The position numbers and the translations under genes were made by a program. A DNA stretch of 51,371 nt from Sedimenticola sp. (GTDB lineage Bacteria > Pseudomonadota > Gammaproteobacteria > Chromatiales > Chromatiaceae). The notes beneath the pieces were generated by a model, which saw nothing but the letters and a program-made list of their open reading frames with translations, did no database searches and was not told where the DNA came from. The DNA is taken from NCBI GenBank assembly GCA_026992075.1, contig JALXAM010000062.1, positions 1-51,371 of the forward strand. Reading direction: 5' to 3'. Of this stretch, positions 9,341-18,534 are shown in pieces. How positions within the stretch are numbered: position 1 is the stretch's first letter; each line of letters opens with the position of its first letter.

Positions 9341-9541
9341 TTACAGATCATTCCAGACATCGTCCTGGCTGTTGGACCAGAAACGCTCCATGACCGGTTC
9401 CTGAGCGCTTTTGAGCTCTTCCAGGCTGCTGCTCCTGAGTCCGTGCTTGACTTCCAGGTATTCGATGAAATCGAGCACCTCACGGGCCAGCGGCTCTGGA
9501 AGCCGCTCGATCTCCGCTACGATCTCTTTTGCAAGTGTCAT
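9341..9541 (-). CDS. DUF2281-like small protein (antitoxin-like)
   Basis: This small 66-aa protein starts MTLAKEIVAEIERLPEPLAR, continues EVLDFIEYLEVKHGL and ends in DDVWNDL. That pattern is common to DUF2281/VapB-type antitoxins, in which an N-terminal helical DNA-binding or dimer region is followed by a toxin-neutralising tail. The ATG at 9541 has a TGGGAG ribosome site; a longer TTG start at 9568 is possible. No toxin gene (PIN or RelE type) is next to it, as the HD-domain gene lies upstream and prfB downstream. It may be an orphan antitoxin. The family call is by pattern only. Confidence 0.6.
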   Translation of the reverse strand: MTLAKEIVAEIERLPEPLAREVLDFIEYLEVKHGLRSSSLEELKSAQEPVMERFWSNSQDDVWNDL

Positions 9542-9568
9542 GGCCGTGCTCCCAAATTCTTCGGCCAA

Positions 9569-10174
9569 TTATGGGCTTGCATGCGCTCGGGCACAACGGT
9601 CATCAACTGCAGAAAGCGCTCGGCGCACAAGAGCGGCAAGCGCGGGATCGGGCGGCAGGTTGTCGGCCAGGTGGCGGCGGCCGGCGGGCGAGAGGCGGGC
9701 CACGCCCCAGCGGCAGCGGCGCAGGGTCTCCTCCTCCCCTTCCCGCGCGTGGTAGAGGGGCAGGTTGGCCTCGAAGAAGGAGAGGCTGTCGGCCTCGCGC
9801 AGCAGATCGGCCCGGGGGTCGCCGCCCACCTCGTGCAGTTCCACCAGCCGGCAGGCCTCCCGAATCACCTCCGGCGCCACGCCGCACCCTTCCAGGATGC
9901 CCCTGAGCAGCTCCGCGCCACGCCGGGCGTGGGCCGCCTTGAAGGCGTCGTAGTCGTCGAATGCCTCGCGCCGCACCCGGTCGGGGGTGGCGCGGTCGAT
10001 GTCGTGGCCCAGGGCGGCAAGCCGCAACGCCGGATCGGCACCCGGTTCCAGGCGCAACAGCCATTCCAGGGTGTTCTCGGCATGAGCCGGATCCTCGGGC
10101 ACCTCGGAGCCGGCGATCACCTCCAGGATGCGCCGCCGGGCGCAGTCGAAAGGGTCAGGCCTGCTGGGGCACAT
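9569..10174 (-). CDS. HD-domain (DUF4202-like) putative phosphohydrolase
   Basis: This 201-aa protein shows metal-ligand residues in HD-superfamily order: HAENTLEWLL (first His), LAALGHDIDRA (the HD pair), AHARRGAELL (His), HEVGG, and LREADSLSFFE (Asp). The start codon lies inside the end of the cytidylyltransferase gene (20-base overlap), so translation is coupled to the inositol pathway genes. It could supply a phosphatase step, such as dephosphorylation of inositol phosphate or of a di-inositol-phosphate intermediate. This role is inferred from context; no direct sequence evidence identifies the substrate. Confidence 0.72.
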   Translation of the reverse strand: MCPSRPDPFDCARRRILEVIAGSEVPEDPAHAENTLEWLLRLEPGADPALRLAALGHDIDRATPDRVRREAFDDYDAFKAAHARRGAELLRGILEGCGVAPEVIREACRLVELHEVGGDPRADLLREADSLSFFEANLPLYHAREGEEETLRRCRWGVARLSPAGRRHLADNLPPDPALAALVRRALSAVDDRCARAHASP

Positions 10175-11480
10175 CCCGGCAGACCACCAGCCGGCGCAGG
10201 GCCTCGAGGTTCATCACCAGGGCGATGATGACCAGCACCGCCAGGGGCTGATCGAGCACCGCGCCGAGGAATATCAGAAACACCCGCACGTCCCGCCCCA
10301 TGCGGAACCTTGCGCCGCCGCGCTCGCGCATGAGGCCGTCGTACTTGTCGGCGGTGTAGCTCACCATGAAGGAGCCGACGATGGCCAGGAAGCCGGCCAC
10401 CAGGGCCACCGCCCCGGCACCCTGTTGCAGCAGGTGCCAGGTGAGGCCGAACAGCAGCAGGGCGTCGGCATAACGGTCCAGCACGGCGTCGAGCCAGCCG
10501 CCGTAGTCGCTCTGCTGGAATTTCAGGCGGGCGATCTCGCCGTCGCAGCCGTCGATGATGGAGGCGAGCTGGGCCAGCACCCCGCCCACCGCCAGGGTCG
10601 GGTAGCCCGGCAGCATGAAGAGCAGCGCAGCCACCACCGAGAGGGCGAAGGAGAAGAGCGACACCTGGTTAGGGGTCACCGGCAGACGCGCCAGCCAGCG
10701 CGACAGGCGGATGGAGAGAGGCCGGTTGAGCCAGCGCGACACCGGCCCGTCATGGGCCTTGCCGCGCAGCCGCGCCAGCAGGGCCTTCTCGGCCCGCCTC
10801 AAAGCCGCCTCGTCGTCCAGATCGCACCAGAAGCCGCCGCTGACATCCAGGGCCTTTGCCCGGCCCTGGGCCGCCAGCCGTCCGACGCCACCCGAGAGGC
10901 TGGTGTCGCCCTCGGCTTCGGCCTGGCGCAACGCCTCGAACAGCGCCGGCGTGGCCAGGAAGAGGCCGGTGTCATAGCCGTCGTACCACTCCAGCCCCTT
11001 GCCGATGGCCTCGATGCGGTCGCCCTCGCGGCGCACCCGGGTGACATCGTCGGCGTCCACCAGGGAGTTGTGGCGGTCGCCGTCCACCGCCAGCAGCAGC
11101 CCTTCTTCGGGCGCCCCCCGTTCGATGAGCCGGCGCGCCAATTCGGGATCGAACAGGTGGTCGGCCATCAGCAGCAGGAAGGGCTCCTTCAGCAGGGGCT
11201 CGGCCGCCAGCACCGAGGCGCCGTTGCCCGCCTCCCGCCAGCGCGGATTGGTGACAGTGGTAATGGGCACCCCCAGCCGCCGGGAGAGTCGCTCCAAAAA
11301 GGCTCGCAAGGGCTGTTCCCCATATCCCGTGACCACCACGAAATCATCCGCCCCGGCGGCGAGCGCGGAGCGGATGGTCCTTTCGATGAGGGGTACCCCC
11401 AGGAAAGGGAACAGCGGCTTGCTCTCGGCCCTAGGCCGCAGCCGACTGCCGCTCCCTGCTGCCAATATCAGGCACTTCAT
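10155..11480 (-). CDS. CTP:inositol-1-P cytidylyltransferase / CDP-alcohol phosphotransferase fusion
   Basis: A two-domain protein of 441 aa. Residues 1 to about 230 form a sugar-nucleotidyltransferase fold with the signature [18 protein letters not shown] and LMADHLFD. From about 255 to 430 there is a membrane CDP-alcohol phosphatidyltransferase domain. Its catalytic pattern DG-x2-AR-x8-G-x3-D-x3-D is fully present ([19 protein letters not shown], then AVLDRY), among hydrophobic segments. This is the IPCT/DIPPS architecture that makes CDP-inositol and joins it to a second inositol phosphate in di-myo-inositol-phosphate pathways of thermophiles. It overlaps the inositol-phosphate synthase gene by 50 bases. 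The acceptor could instead be a lipid; the sequence cannot tell. Confidence 0.85.
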   Translation of the reverse strand: MKCLILAAGSGSRLRPRAESKPLFPFLGVPLIERTIRSALAAGADDFVVVTGYGEQPLRAFLERLSRRLGVPITTVTNPRWREAGNGASVLAAEPLLKEPFLLLMADHLFDPELARRLIERGAPEEGLLLAVDGDRHNSLVDADDVTRVRREGDRIEAIGKGLEWYDGYDTGLFLATPALFEALRQAEAEGDTSLSGGVGRLAAQGRAKALDVSGGFWCDLDDEAALRRAEKALLARLRGKAHDGPVSRWLNRPLSIRLSRWLARLPVTPNQVSLFSFALSVVAALLFMLPGYPTLAVGGVLAQLASIIDGCDGEIARLKFQQSDYGGWLDAVLDRYADALLLFGLTWHLLQQGAGAVALVAGFLAIVGSFMVSYTADKYDGLMRERGGARFRMGRDVRVFLIFLGAVLDQPLAVLVIIALVMNLEALRRLVVCRDVPQQA

Positions 11481-12582
11481 GGGGCTTCTCCTGGCCGGCG
11501 ATGAAGGCCTCCATCAGGCGGTAGGCCTCGTCGTCGGAGACCTGGCGCGGCGGGTGCTTGCAGAAGTAGCTGGAAGGCGCGTGAATGACCCCGCCCAAGC
11601 CGCGATCGAGGGCCAGTTTGGCGCAACGCACCGCGTCGATGGCCACCCCCGCCGAGTTGGGCGAGTCCTCCACCGAGAGCCGCAGCTCCAGGTTCATGGG
11701 CACGTCGCCGAAGAGCTTGCCCTCCATGCGCAGGAAGCAGACCTTGTTGTCGTTCTGCCAGGGCACGTAGTCGCTGGGGCCGACGTGGATGTTCTCATCA
11801 CTCAGCCGCTCGGCGGCCACCGACTGCACCGCCTCGGTCTTGGACTCCTTCTTGGAGGCCAGCCGGGCGTGGTTGAGCATGTTGAGGAAGTCGGTGTTGC
11901 CCCCGGTGTTGAGCTGGTAGGTGCGCTCCAGCTTCACGCCCCGTTTGGCAAACAGGTCGGTGAGGGTGCGGTGGGTGATGGTGGCCCCCACCTGGGCCTT
12001 GATGTCGTCACCGATGATGGGGATGCCGGCTTCCTCGAAGCGGGCCGCCCACTCGGGATCGGAGGCGATGAACACCGGAATGTTGTTGACGAAGGCCACG
12101 CCCGCCTCCAGGGCGCACTCGGCGTAGAAGCGGGTCGCCTCCTCGGAGCCCACCGGCAGGTAGTTGAGCAGTACCTCGGCGCCGCTCTCGCGCAGCCGCT
12201 GGACCACCTGTTCCTTGGTGGGCTCGGGTTCATCGGCCACCACGAAGGTGCGGTGCTCGGGGTAGTCCTTCATGTGCTCGGAAACGCCATCCAGGATCCG
12301 CCCCATCTCCACCTTCACGCCGCTCTCGGGAATGTCGGAGCAGAAGACGGTGGTGCAGTTGGGCTTCTCGAAGATGGCCTGGGAGACATCCTTGCCCACC
12401 TTGCGCTTGTCGATGTCCCAGGCGGCCACCACCTCGATGTCCGAGGGGCCGTAGCCGCCGATCACCGGGTGCATCAGGCCGATGGCCTCCTCCGGCGCCT
12501 TGTCCTTGTAATAGTGGATACCCTGAATCAGGGAACTGGCACAGTTGCCCGTGCCGACGATAGCGATCTTGATCTTTTCCAT
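11431..12582 (-). CDS. ino1: Inositol-3-phosphate synthase (MIPS)
   Basis: NAD-dependent conversion of glucose 6-phosphate to myo-inositol phosphate. The 383-aa protein matches the shorter prokaryotic/archaeal MIPS type. It has an N-terminal Rossmann motif ([18 protein letters not shown]), [43 protein letters not shown] and [13 protein letters not shown], then [19 protein letters not shown]. The start at 12582 ([10 protein letters not shown]) is chosen because the extra upstream residues have no family match. It is the first gene of the inositol unit and overlaps the downstream cytidylyltransferase gene, supporting a single pathway. Confidence 0.92.
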   Translation of the reverse strand: MEKIKIAIVGTGNCASSLIQGIHYYKDKAPEEAIGLMHPVIGGYGPSDIEVVAAWDIDKRKVGKDVSQAIFEKPNCTTVFCSDIPESGVKVEMGRILDGVSEHMKDYPEHRTFVVADEPEPTKEQVVQRLRESGAEVLLNYLPVGSEEATRFYAECALEAGVAFVNNIPVFIASDPEWAARFEEAGIPIIGDDIKAQVGATITHRTLTDLFAKRGVKLERTYQLNTGGNTDFLNMLNHARLASKKESKTEAVQSVAAERLSDENIHVGPSDYVPWQNDNKVCFLRMEGKLFGDVPMNLELRLSVEDSPNSAGVAIDAVRCAKLALDRGLGGVIHAPSSYFCKHPPRQVSDDEAYRLMEAFIAGQEKPHEVPDIGSRERQSAAA

Positions 12583-12812
12583 TCTCAAAGCAACCTCACT
12601 GAAAGTGAAATCAGTTCGAAAACAAAAAGATAGGATCACCTTGGGCACGCTCGCCGAGACCGGCGGGCGCCTGGCGTCGAAACCACCTGGTAAGAAACCG
12701 GGAAACCAGCGCCATGCACATGGTGACGGTGCCGTCGGATTTCAAGGCCGGCCTGACAGGACACCACTTCTGGTAGACTGAATGATCAGGCCAAACGAAC
12801 GAGGTCATATCG

Positions 12813-13583
12813 GTGGAATCTTTCCGATCCCTGCTGTTTTTCATCCTCCTGTCCCTGCTTTCCCTTTCTGCCGGCGCACAGGAGAAGGATCGAACCGCTT
12901 CCACTCTCTATCTGGGTGCCGGCCCCTATATCCAGGATCAGCCCTACGAAGGGGCGGGCTCCCTGGTGCTGCCCACGCCGGTGGTCTTCTTCGACAACCG
13001 GCGTCTCTATGCCCGCTGGGCCCGGTTCGGCATCTACCTCTACGGCAGGGAGAACTGGGGCCTCTCCATCACCGCGCAGCCGGTTCCGCTGCAATACGAG
13101 GCTTCCGATTCCGACGTCCTGAGCGGCATGAAGGATCGCGATTCGAGCTGGGAAGCCGGTTTTGCGCTGGGCGGAGAAAACGACCTGGGTTTTGCCGAAC
13201 TGGCTCTGTTCCGGGACATTCTCGGCCGTTCCGGAGGCACCAAGCTGCGGCTGGAGCTGGGCAAGCGCTGGAAGAAGGGGCGCTGGACCCTGGTGCCCAG
13301 CCTGCTGGCCATTGGCCTCTCCAGCGACTACAACGATTACTACTATGGGGTCCGTCCCTCCGAGGCACGACCCGGCAGGCCCGCCTATGAGGCCGGTTCC
13401 GGCCTCAACCTGGCCGCCCAGAGCTACCTGATGTACGACCTCACGCCCAACTGGCACCTGCTGGGCAACCTCCGGATCGACCACCTCTCTTCCGAGGCCA
13501 GCGACAGCCCCATCGTGGACCGGTCCTGGTACTGGTCGGGCATGGTGTCGGTTCTCTACTCCTTCCCTGTGGGCGGGAACTAG
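12813..13583 (+). CDS. MipA/OmpV-family outer-membrane protein
   Basis: A 256-aa exported beta-barrel protein. The signal peptide spans residues 1-22 (ending LSAGAQ). The mature part begins with LYLGAGPYIQDQPYEGAG and has alternating-hydrophobicity strands such as RFGIYLYGRENWGLSI and WEAGFALGGENDLGFAEL. It ends in GMVSVLYSFPV, with aromatic residues typical of membrane barrels. OmpV/MipA proteins include a murein-hydrolase scaffold and small barrel porins. The start is GTG with GAGG upstream. The stop overlaps the rlmB stop at a CTAG palindrome, so the two genes converge with no spacer. Confidence 0.85.
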   Translation: MESFRSLLFFILLSLLSLSAGAQEKDRTASTLYLGAGPYIQDQPYEGAGSLVLPTPVVFFDNRRLYARWARFGIYLYGRENWGLSITAQPVPLQYEASDSDVLSGMKDRDSSWEAGFALGGENDLGFAELALFRDILGRSGGTKLRLELGKRWKKGRWTLVPSLLAIGLSSDYNDYYYGVRPSEARPGRPAYEAGSGLNLAAQSYLMYDLTPNWHLLGNLRIDHLSSEASDSPIVDRSWYWSGMVSVLYSFPVGGN

Positions 13584-14350
13584 CTCTTTCCGGCCGCACG
13601 TTGCCGCACCGCCTCGAACAGGGCGATGCCGGTTGCCACGGAAAGGTTGAGGCTCTCCACCACACCGGCCATGGGCAGCCGCACCAGCAGGTCACACTGC
13701 TCCCGGGTGAGACGGCGCAGCCCCTTCTCCTCGCCCCCCATCACCAGCGCCAGAGGACCGGTGAGATCGGCTTCGTAGAGCAGGGTGTCCGCCTCGCCGG
13801 CGGTGCCCACCACCTGCACGCCCCAGCCCTCGCGCAGATGGCGCAGGGTGCGTGCCAGGTTGGTCACCTGCACGAAGGGCACCGATTCGGCGGCGCCGCT
13901 GGCCACCTTGCAGGCGGCGGGGGTGAGCCCGGCGGCACGGTCGCGCGGGGCGATGACCGCATCCACCCCGGCGGCGTCGGCGCTGCGCAGGCAGGCCCCC
14001 AGGTTGCGGGGATCCTGCACGCCGTCCAGCACCAGCAGGAAGGGTGGCCGATCGAGAGATCCCAGCAGTTCGTCCAGCTCCCCCTCCCCCAGCGCCGCAG
14101 GCGCCGAGCCCAGGGCGACGATACCCTGGTGGCCGGTGCCGCCGGCCAGCCGGTCCAGCTCCCCGCGATCGGCCTGCCGCAGCGGCACCCCTGCCTTGCG
14201 CAGGGCCGCCAGAAGCTGGCCCAGGCGGCGGTCGCGGCGGCCGGCGTCATACCAGGCCGTCTCGATGGCGCCCCCCCCGTGCCCCAGGGCGGTGCGCACG
14301 GCATGGATGCCGGCGATGATGCGTTTGTTCAGCTTGGTGGGATTGGCCAC
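13580..14350 (-). CDS. rlmB: 23S rRNA (guanosine-2'-O-)-methyltransferase RlmB
   Basis: A SpoU/TrmH-class enzyme that methylates the ribose of G2251 in 23S rRNA. The 256-aa protein has an N-terminal substrate-binding domain beginning RIIAGIHAVRTAL. Its SPOUT knot carries the three family motifs: VLDGVQDPRNLGACLRSAD, LVMGGEEKGLRRL and LPMAGVVESLNLSVATGIAL. The GTG at 14350 has a TGAGGAAAAG ribosome site; more upstream starts run into the R2 repeat. It lies downstream of rnr on the same strand, as in E. coli. Confidence 0.94.
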   Translation of the reverse strand: MANPTKLNKRIIAGIHAVRTALGHGGGAIETAWYDAGRRDRRLGQLLAALRKAGVPLRQADRGELDRLAGGTGHQGIVALGSAPAALGEGELDELLGSLDRPPFLLVLDGVQDPRNLGACLRSADAAGVDAVIAPRDRAAGLTPAACKVASGAAESVPFVQVTNLARTLRHLREGWGVQVVGTAGEADTLLYEADLTGPLALVMGGEEKGLRRLTREQCDLLVRLPMAGVVESLNLSVATGIALFEAVRQRAAGKS

Positions 14351-14367
14351 CCGACTTTTCCTCAATG

Positions 14368-14439
14368 GTAGTATGGGCAAAGGCCGCCAGGCCGTGCCCA
14401 TCACCCCGTGGCGGGCACGCTGCGCTTTGCCCGCCCTAC
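14368..14439. repeat. R2 dispersed repeat, copy 2, in rnr-rlmB spacer
   Basis: Near-identical to 7961-8029: TGGGCAAAGGCCGCCAGGCC, GTGCCCATC, GGCGGGCACGCTGCGCTTTG and CCCGCCCTAC. It fills the short spacer between the rnr stop and the rlmB ribosome site, so it is transcribed with both. Confidence 0.87.
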
Positions 14440-14445
14440 AGGGGA

Positions 14446-16683
14446 TCAGCCCCTTCTGCGGCGGCGCCCACCCCGCTTCTGCGCCGGTTTGCCCACCTTT
14501 TTGGCCAGGGCCAGGTCGATCTTGCGCTCGTCCAGGTTCACCGCGGCCACCACCACCTCGACACTGTCCCCGAGCTGGTAGCGCTTGCCGGTGCGCTCGC
14601 CCACCAGCAGGTGGGAGACGGGATCGAAATGGAAGAAGTCGTGATCGAGCTGGGTGATGTGCACCAACCCGGTGATGTAGAGATCCTTCAGCTCCACGAA
14701 GATGCCAAAGCTGTTGACGCTGACGATGAGGCCCTCGTAGGTCTCCCCCACTTTGTCGAGCATGAACTCGCACTTGAGCGCATCGGCAGCATCGCGGGTG
14801 GCCTCGTCGGAACGGCGCTCGGTCATGGAGCAGTGCTCGCCCATGGTGGCCATCTCCGGAAAGGAATAGGGGAAGGTCTCCGGCCGCTTCTCGGTGAGCA
14901 GGTGGCGGATGGCGCGGTGCACCAGCAGGTCGGGATAGCGCCGGATGGGAGAGGTGAAGTGGGTGTAGCAGGGAAAGGCCAGGCCGAAATGGCCGATGTT
15001 CTCCGACGAATAGACCGCCTGCATCATGGAACGCAGCAGCACCGTCTGGATCATGTGGGCATCGGGCCGCGCCTTCACCTCCTCCATCAGCTTGGCGTAG
15101 TCCTTGGCGGTGGGTTCGTCTCCACCACCCAGGTGCAGCCCGAGCTGGGAAAGGAACTCGCGCAGCTCCTTGAGCTTCTCCTCGCTGGGGCGCTCGTGCA
15201 CCCGGTAGAGGGTGGGGATCTTCTTCCGTTGCAACAGCCGCGCCGCCGCCACGTTGGCCGCCAGCATGCACTCCTCAATGATGCGGTGGGCGTCGTTGCG
15301 CTCATAGGGAACGATGGCCTCCAGCTTGCCCTGCTCGTTGAAGACGAAGCGGGTCTCCACCGTGTCGAAGTCGATGGCGCCGCGCTTCTGCCGCGCCTTG
15401 TGCAGGGCGCGGTAGAGGCGATCCAGCTCCTGCAGGTGGGGCAACAACGCCTTGTGGCGCTTGCGCAGGTTGGCGTCCTTTTCGTAGAGCATCTGCGCCA
15501 CCTCGTCGTAGGTGAGGCGGGCGTGGGAACGCATCACGGCATCGTAGAAGCGGGAGCGCTGGATCTTTCCATCCCGGCTGATGTAGAGCTCCGCCACCAT
15601 GCAGAGCCGGTCCACGTGGGGATTGAGGGAGCAGAGCCCGTTGGAGAGCACCTCCGGCAGCATGGGCACAACCCGGTCGGGGAAGTAGGTGGAGTTGCCG
15701 CGCCGGTAGGCCTCGCGGTCCAGGGCCGAACCCCGCTCCACGTAGGCCGAGACATCGGCGATGGCCACCAGCAGCTTCCATCCCTTGGGGGTGCGCTTGC
15801 AGTAGACGGCATCGTCGAAGTCGCGCGCATCGGCGCCGTCGATGGTCACCAGGGGCAGATTCCGCAGGTCCACCCGGCCCTGTTTGGCCTCCTCGGGCAC
15901 CTCCTCGGTGAGGGCGGCGATCTCCTCCTCCACCTCGTCAGGCCAGACCACCGGGATGTCGTAGGCACGGATGGCGACATCGGTCTCCATCCCGGGGGCC
16001 ATGTGCTCGCCCAGTACCTCGATCACCTTTCCGATGGGCTGGCGCCACTGGGTGGGATGCTCGAGGATCTCCACCACCACCATCTGCCCCTCGCGGGCAC
16101 CGCCCAGGTGCTCGTCCGGGATGATGACGCGGTGGATCATGCGCTTGTTGTCGGGCACCAGGAAGCCCACTCCCATCTCCATGTGCACCCGGCCCACCAC
16201 GTGGTGGTGGGCGCGCTCGAGGATCTCCACCACGCTCCCCTCGCGGCGGCCGCGGCGATCCACGCCGGTGACCTGCACCACCACCCGGTCGTCGTTCCAC
16301 AGGGGACGCATCTCACGCGGGGAGAGGAAGAGGTCCTCGCCCCCATCGTCCGGCTTGACGAAGCCAAAGCCGTCGGGGTGAGCGATCACCCGGCCGACGA
16401 TGAGATCCTGTCGGTTCACCACGCACAGCCCGCCGCGCCGGTTCTTCACCAGCTGGCCGTCGCGCAGCATCGCCTTGACGCGGAAGGAGAGCGCCTCCAC
16501 CTTCTGCGGATCCTTCAGCCCCAGCACCCGCACCAGCTCTTCGAACTTGAGCGGCGCGCCCTGGGCCTCCAGCGTCTCGATGATGAATTCCCGGCTCGGG
16601 ATGGGATTCTTGTACTTACGCGCCTCGCGGGCGCGGTAGGGATCGCGTCTGCGCGATGCCTTCTTCTTTTTCGATCTGGCCAC
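14446..16683 (-). CDS. rnr: Ribonuclease R
   Basis: A processive 3'-5' exoribonuclease that degrades structured RNA. Domains are in family order: a basic N-terminal winged-helix region, cold-shock domains around GFGFVKPDDGGEDLFL, and the RNB catalytic core with TIDGADARDFDDAVYCKR (acidic metal ligands) and SPIRRYPDLLVHRAI. An S1 domain near GLIVSVNSFGIFVELKDLYITGLVH and a lysine/arginine-rich tail (KKVGKPAQKRGGRRRRRG) follow. The length is 745 aa from the GTG at 16683 (VARSKKKKASRRR); an ATG at 16746 would add 21 residues of less typical sequence. The start is therefore uncertain. Confidence 0.93.
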   Translation of the reverse strand: MARSKKKKASRRRDPYRAREARKYKNPIPSREFIIETLEAQGAPLKFEELVRVLGLKDPQKVEALSFRVKAMLRDGQLVKNRRGGLCVVNRQDLIVGRVIAHPDGFGFVKPDDGGEDLFLSPREMRPLWNDDRVVVQVTGVDRRGRREGSVVEILERAHHHVVGRVHMEMGVGFLVPDNKRMIHRVIIPDEHLGGAREGQMVVVEILEHPTQWRQPIGKVIEVLGEHMAPGMETDVAIRAYDIPVVWPDEVEEEIAALTEEVPEEAKQGRVDLRNLPLVTIDGADARDFDDAVYCKRTPKGWKLLVAIADVSAYVERGSALDREAYRRGNSTYFPDRVVPMLPEVLSNGLCSLNPHVDRLCMVAELYISRDGKIQRSRFYDAVMRSHARLTYDEVAQMLYEKDANLRKRHKALLPHLQELDRLYRALHKARQKRGAIDFDTVETRFVFNEQGKLEAIVPYERNDAHRIIEECMLAANVAAARLLQRKKIPTLYRVHERPSEEKLKELREFLSQLGLHLGGGDEPTAKDYAKLMEEVKARPDAHMIQTVLLRSMMQAVYSSENIGHFGLAFPCYTHFTSPIRRYPDLLVHRAIRHLLTEKRPETFPYSFPEMATMGEHCSMTERRSDEATRDAADALKCEFMLDKVGETYEGLIVSVNSFGIFVELKDLYITGLVHITQLDHDFFHFDPVSHLLVGERTGKRYQLGDSVEVVVAAVNLDERKIDLALAKKVGKPAQKRGGRRRRRG

Positions 16684-16848
16684 GGGCCTTGTCTTTTCTC
16701 TGTTTAGATAAAGGTCAATCGGGCATTGTACCTGCTTTGATGCCAACAGATGGGTTCAAATTGCCATTCCTCAATACCCCTTTTCCGCCAGCGCGTTAAA
16801 CTGTTTTGTTTAAAACCAAATCCAACAAATGACCGGAGAAGGCCCATC

Positions 16849-17340
16849 ATGATTCATTCCGTCGAAGGCGACATCCTCCTCACCAGCGCCCAGGCCATCG
16901 CCCATGGCGTGGCCCCCATGGATCCCATGAACCAGGGCCTGGCCAAGGCACTGCACGAAAAGTACCCCGCCATGCACAAAGACTTCCATCACTGGTGTCA
17001 CCAGGAGCATCCCAAGCCCGGAGAGGCCTGGATGTGGGGCGGTCCCGGTGGCGTGCGTATCATCAACCTACTCACTCAGGAGGGTGGCTATGGGCACGGC
17101 GGACGCCCCGGGAAGGCCACCACCACCCATGTCAATCACGCACTGCGGGCACTTAAGAAGATCGTGAACAAGGAAAAGATCGAATCTCTGGCCCTGCCCC
17201 GCCTGGCCACCGGGGTGGGAGGCCTGGAGTGGGACGAAGTGCGCCCCCTCATCGAGCACCAGTTGGGGGATCTGGCCATCCCCGTCTACCTCTATGTCAC
17301 CTACCGCCCCGGCGTGAAGGCAGAGGAGCCAACCGCCTGA
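16849..17340 (+). CDS. Macro-domain protein, TARG1/ALC1-like
   Basis: A 163-aa single-domain protein. MIHSVEGDILLTSAQAIAHGV is the N-terminal macro strand-helix, WMWGGPGGVRIINLLTQEGG the central strand, and LPRLATGVGGLEWDEVRPLIE the C-terminal loop typical of TARG1/DarG-like macro domains. These domains bind ADP-ribose and can remove it from glutamate or DNA. The loop residue equivalent to the catalytic Asp of TARG1 appears to be Gly here (GVGGLEW), so hydrolase activity is doubtful. The ATG at 16849 has a GGAGAAGG ribosome site. It is followed 9 bases later by the DUF763 gene, suggesting a functional pair. Confidence 0.85.
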   Translation: MIHSVEGDILLTSAQAIAHGVAPMDPMNQGLAKALHEKYPAMHKDFHHWCHQEHPKPGEAWMWGGPGGVRIINLLTQEGGYGHGGRPGKATTTHVNHALRALKKIVNKEKIESLALPRLATGVGGLEWDEVRPLIEHQLGDLAIPVYLYVTYRPGVKAEEPTA

Positions 17341-17349
17341 AGCCACCAC

Positions 17350-18453
17350 ATGCGCACCGGCATCGCCAACCTGCCCCTGCACGGCGGCAAGGCGCCGCGC
17401 TGGCTGTTCGAGCGCATGATCCGGCTGGCCCGGGAGATCGCCTGCCACCTGGTGGCGGAACATGGCCCCGGCGAAGTGCTGGTACGCCTGTCCGATCCCT
17501 ACTGGTTCCAGGCCTTCGGTTGCGTGCTGGGTTTCGACTGGCACTCCTCCGGGGTCACCACCACCGCCTGCGGCGCCCTCAAAGAGGGGATCCGGGGGCT
17601 GGAACTGGAGCTGGGCCTGTTCGCCGCCGGGGGCAAGGGGGCTGCGTCACGCAAGACCCCGCAGCAGGTCACCACGGCCTGCGAACGCCTGGGCCTGGAT
17701 CCCGAACCCCTGGTGCAGGCCAGCCGGCTCTCCGCCAAGGTGGACAACACCGCCCTGCAGGATGGCTACCAGCTCTACCACCACAGCTTCTTCTTCACCG
17801 CCGACGGCCGTTGGAGCGTGGTGCAACAGGGCATGAACGATGCCAACGGTATGGCCCGCCGCTACCACTGGCTGAGCGAAGGGCTTCATTCCTTCGTGGA
17901 AGAGCCACACGCCGCCATCTGCTGCGACCGCCGCCAGGCCACGTTGAACCTGGTGGACCGCCACAGCCGGGAAGCCCGGTCCGCCATCACCGGGATCGCC
18001 CGTCAACCCGACCGGGAGGTGAGCCGCATCCTGGCTGCCCTGCCCAACCTGGATATGCCCCGCCATCACCTGCTGGACGCCGCCGACATCCGTCCTTCCC
18101 AGCTGCGCAAGGTGCTCACTCGCACCTACGAGAACCCGCCACCGGATTTCCAGGCGCTGCTGGCTACCCCGGGGCTCGGCCCCAAGTCGCTGCGCGCCCT
18201 GGCGCTGGTGGCGGAGCTGGTCTATGGCAAGCGCGCCGCCACCCGTGACCCGGCGGCCTACGCCTTCGCTCATGGCGGCAAGGACGGCACTCCCTACCCG
18301 GTGAACCGGGAGCGCTACCAACAGACCATCGACACCTTCCACGACGCCCTCCGGCAGGCCCGGCTGGGCCGAGGGGAAAAGCTCGATGCCCTTCGTCGCC
18401 TGGGCCGGTGGGCCACCGCCCTGTCCACTGGAAACCAAGACCCGGATGGGTGA
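17350..18453 (+). CDS. DUF763-family protein
   Basis: A 367-aa protein of the DUF763 family, best known from archaea and thermophilic bacteria. It opens with the family's MRTGIANLPLHGGKAPRWLF block. Other blocks are FDWHSSGVTTTACGALKEG, SRLSAKVDNTALQDGYQLYHH, WSVVQQGMNDANGMARRYHW and HGGKDGTPYPVNRERYQQTI. A region near residue 265 (ALLATPGLGPKSLRALALVA) looks like a helix-hairpin-helix nucleic-acid-binding motif. The function is unknown. The macro-domain neighbour hints at nucleic-acid repair or ADP-ribose processing (inference). No clear ribosome site is seen; translation is probably coupled to the upstream gene. Confidence 0.85.
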   Translation: MRTGIANLPLHGGKAPRWLFERMIRLAREIACHLVAEHGPGEVLVRLSDPYWFQAFGCVLGFDWHSSGVTTTACGALKEGIRGLELELGLFAAGGKGAASRKTPQQVTTACERLGLDPEPLVQASRLSAKVDNTALQDGYQLYHHSFFFTADGRWSVVQQGMNDANGMARRYHWLSEGLHSFVEEPHAAICCDRRQATLNLVDRHSREARSAITGIARQPDREVSRILAALPNLDMPRHHLLDAADIRPSQLRKVLTRTYENPPPDFQALLATPGLGPKSLRALALVAELVYGKRAATRDPAAYAFAHGGKDGTPYPVNRERYQQTIDTFHDALRQARLGRGEKLDALRRLGRWATALSTGNQDPDG

Positions 18454-18534
18454 AACTGGCGGTTTCACGGGCATCAGCCAGCACCCTGGTAACAAGGCGG
18501 TGCTCCTCCTGCCAGTGCACTCACCGAGAGGCCC

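Noticed and set aside
14365-16707. 780-aa plus-strand open frame opposite rnr
   Set aside because: His- and Leu-rich shadow of the RNase R gene; no start signal and no family.
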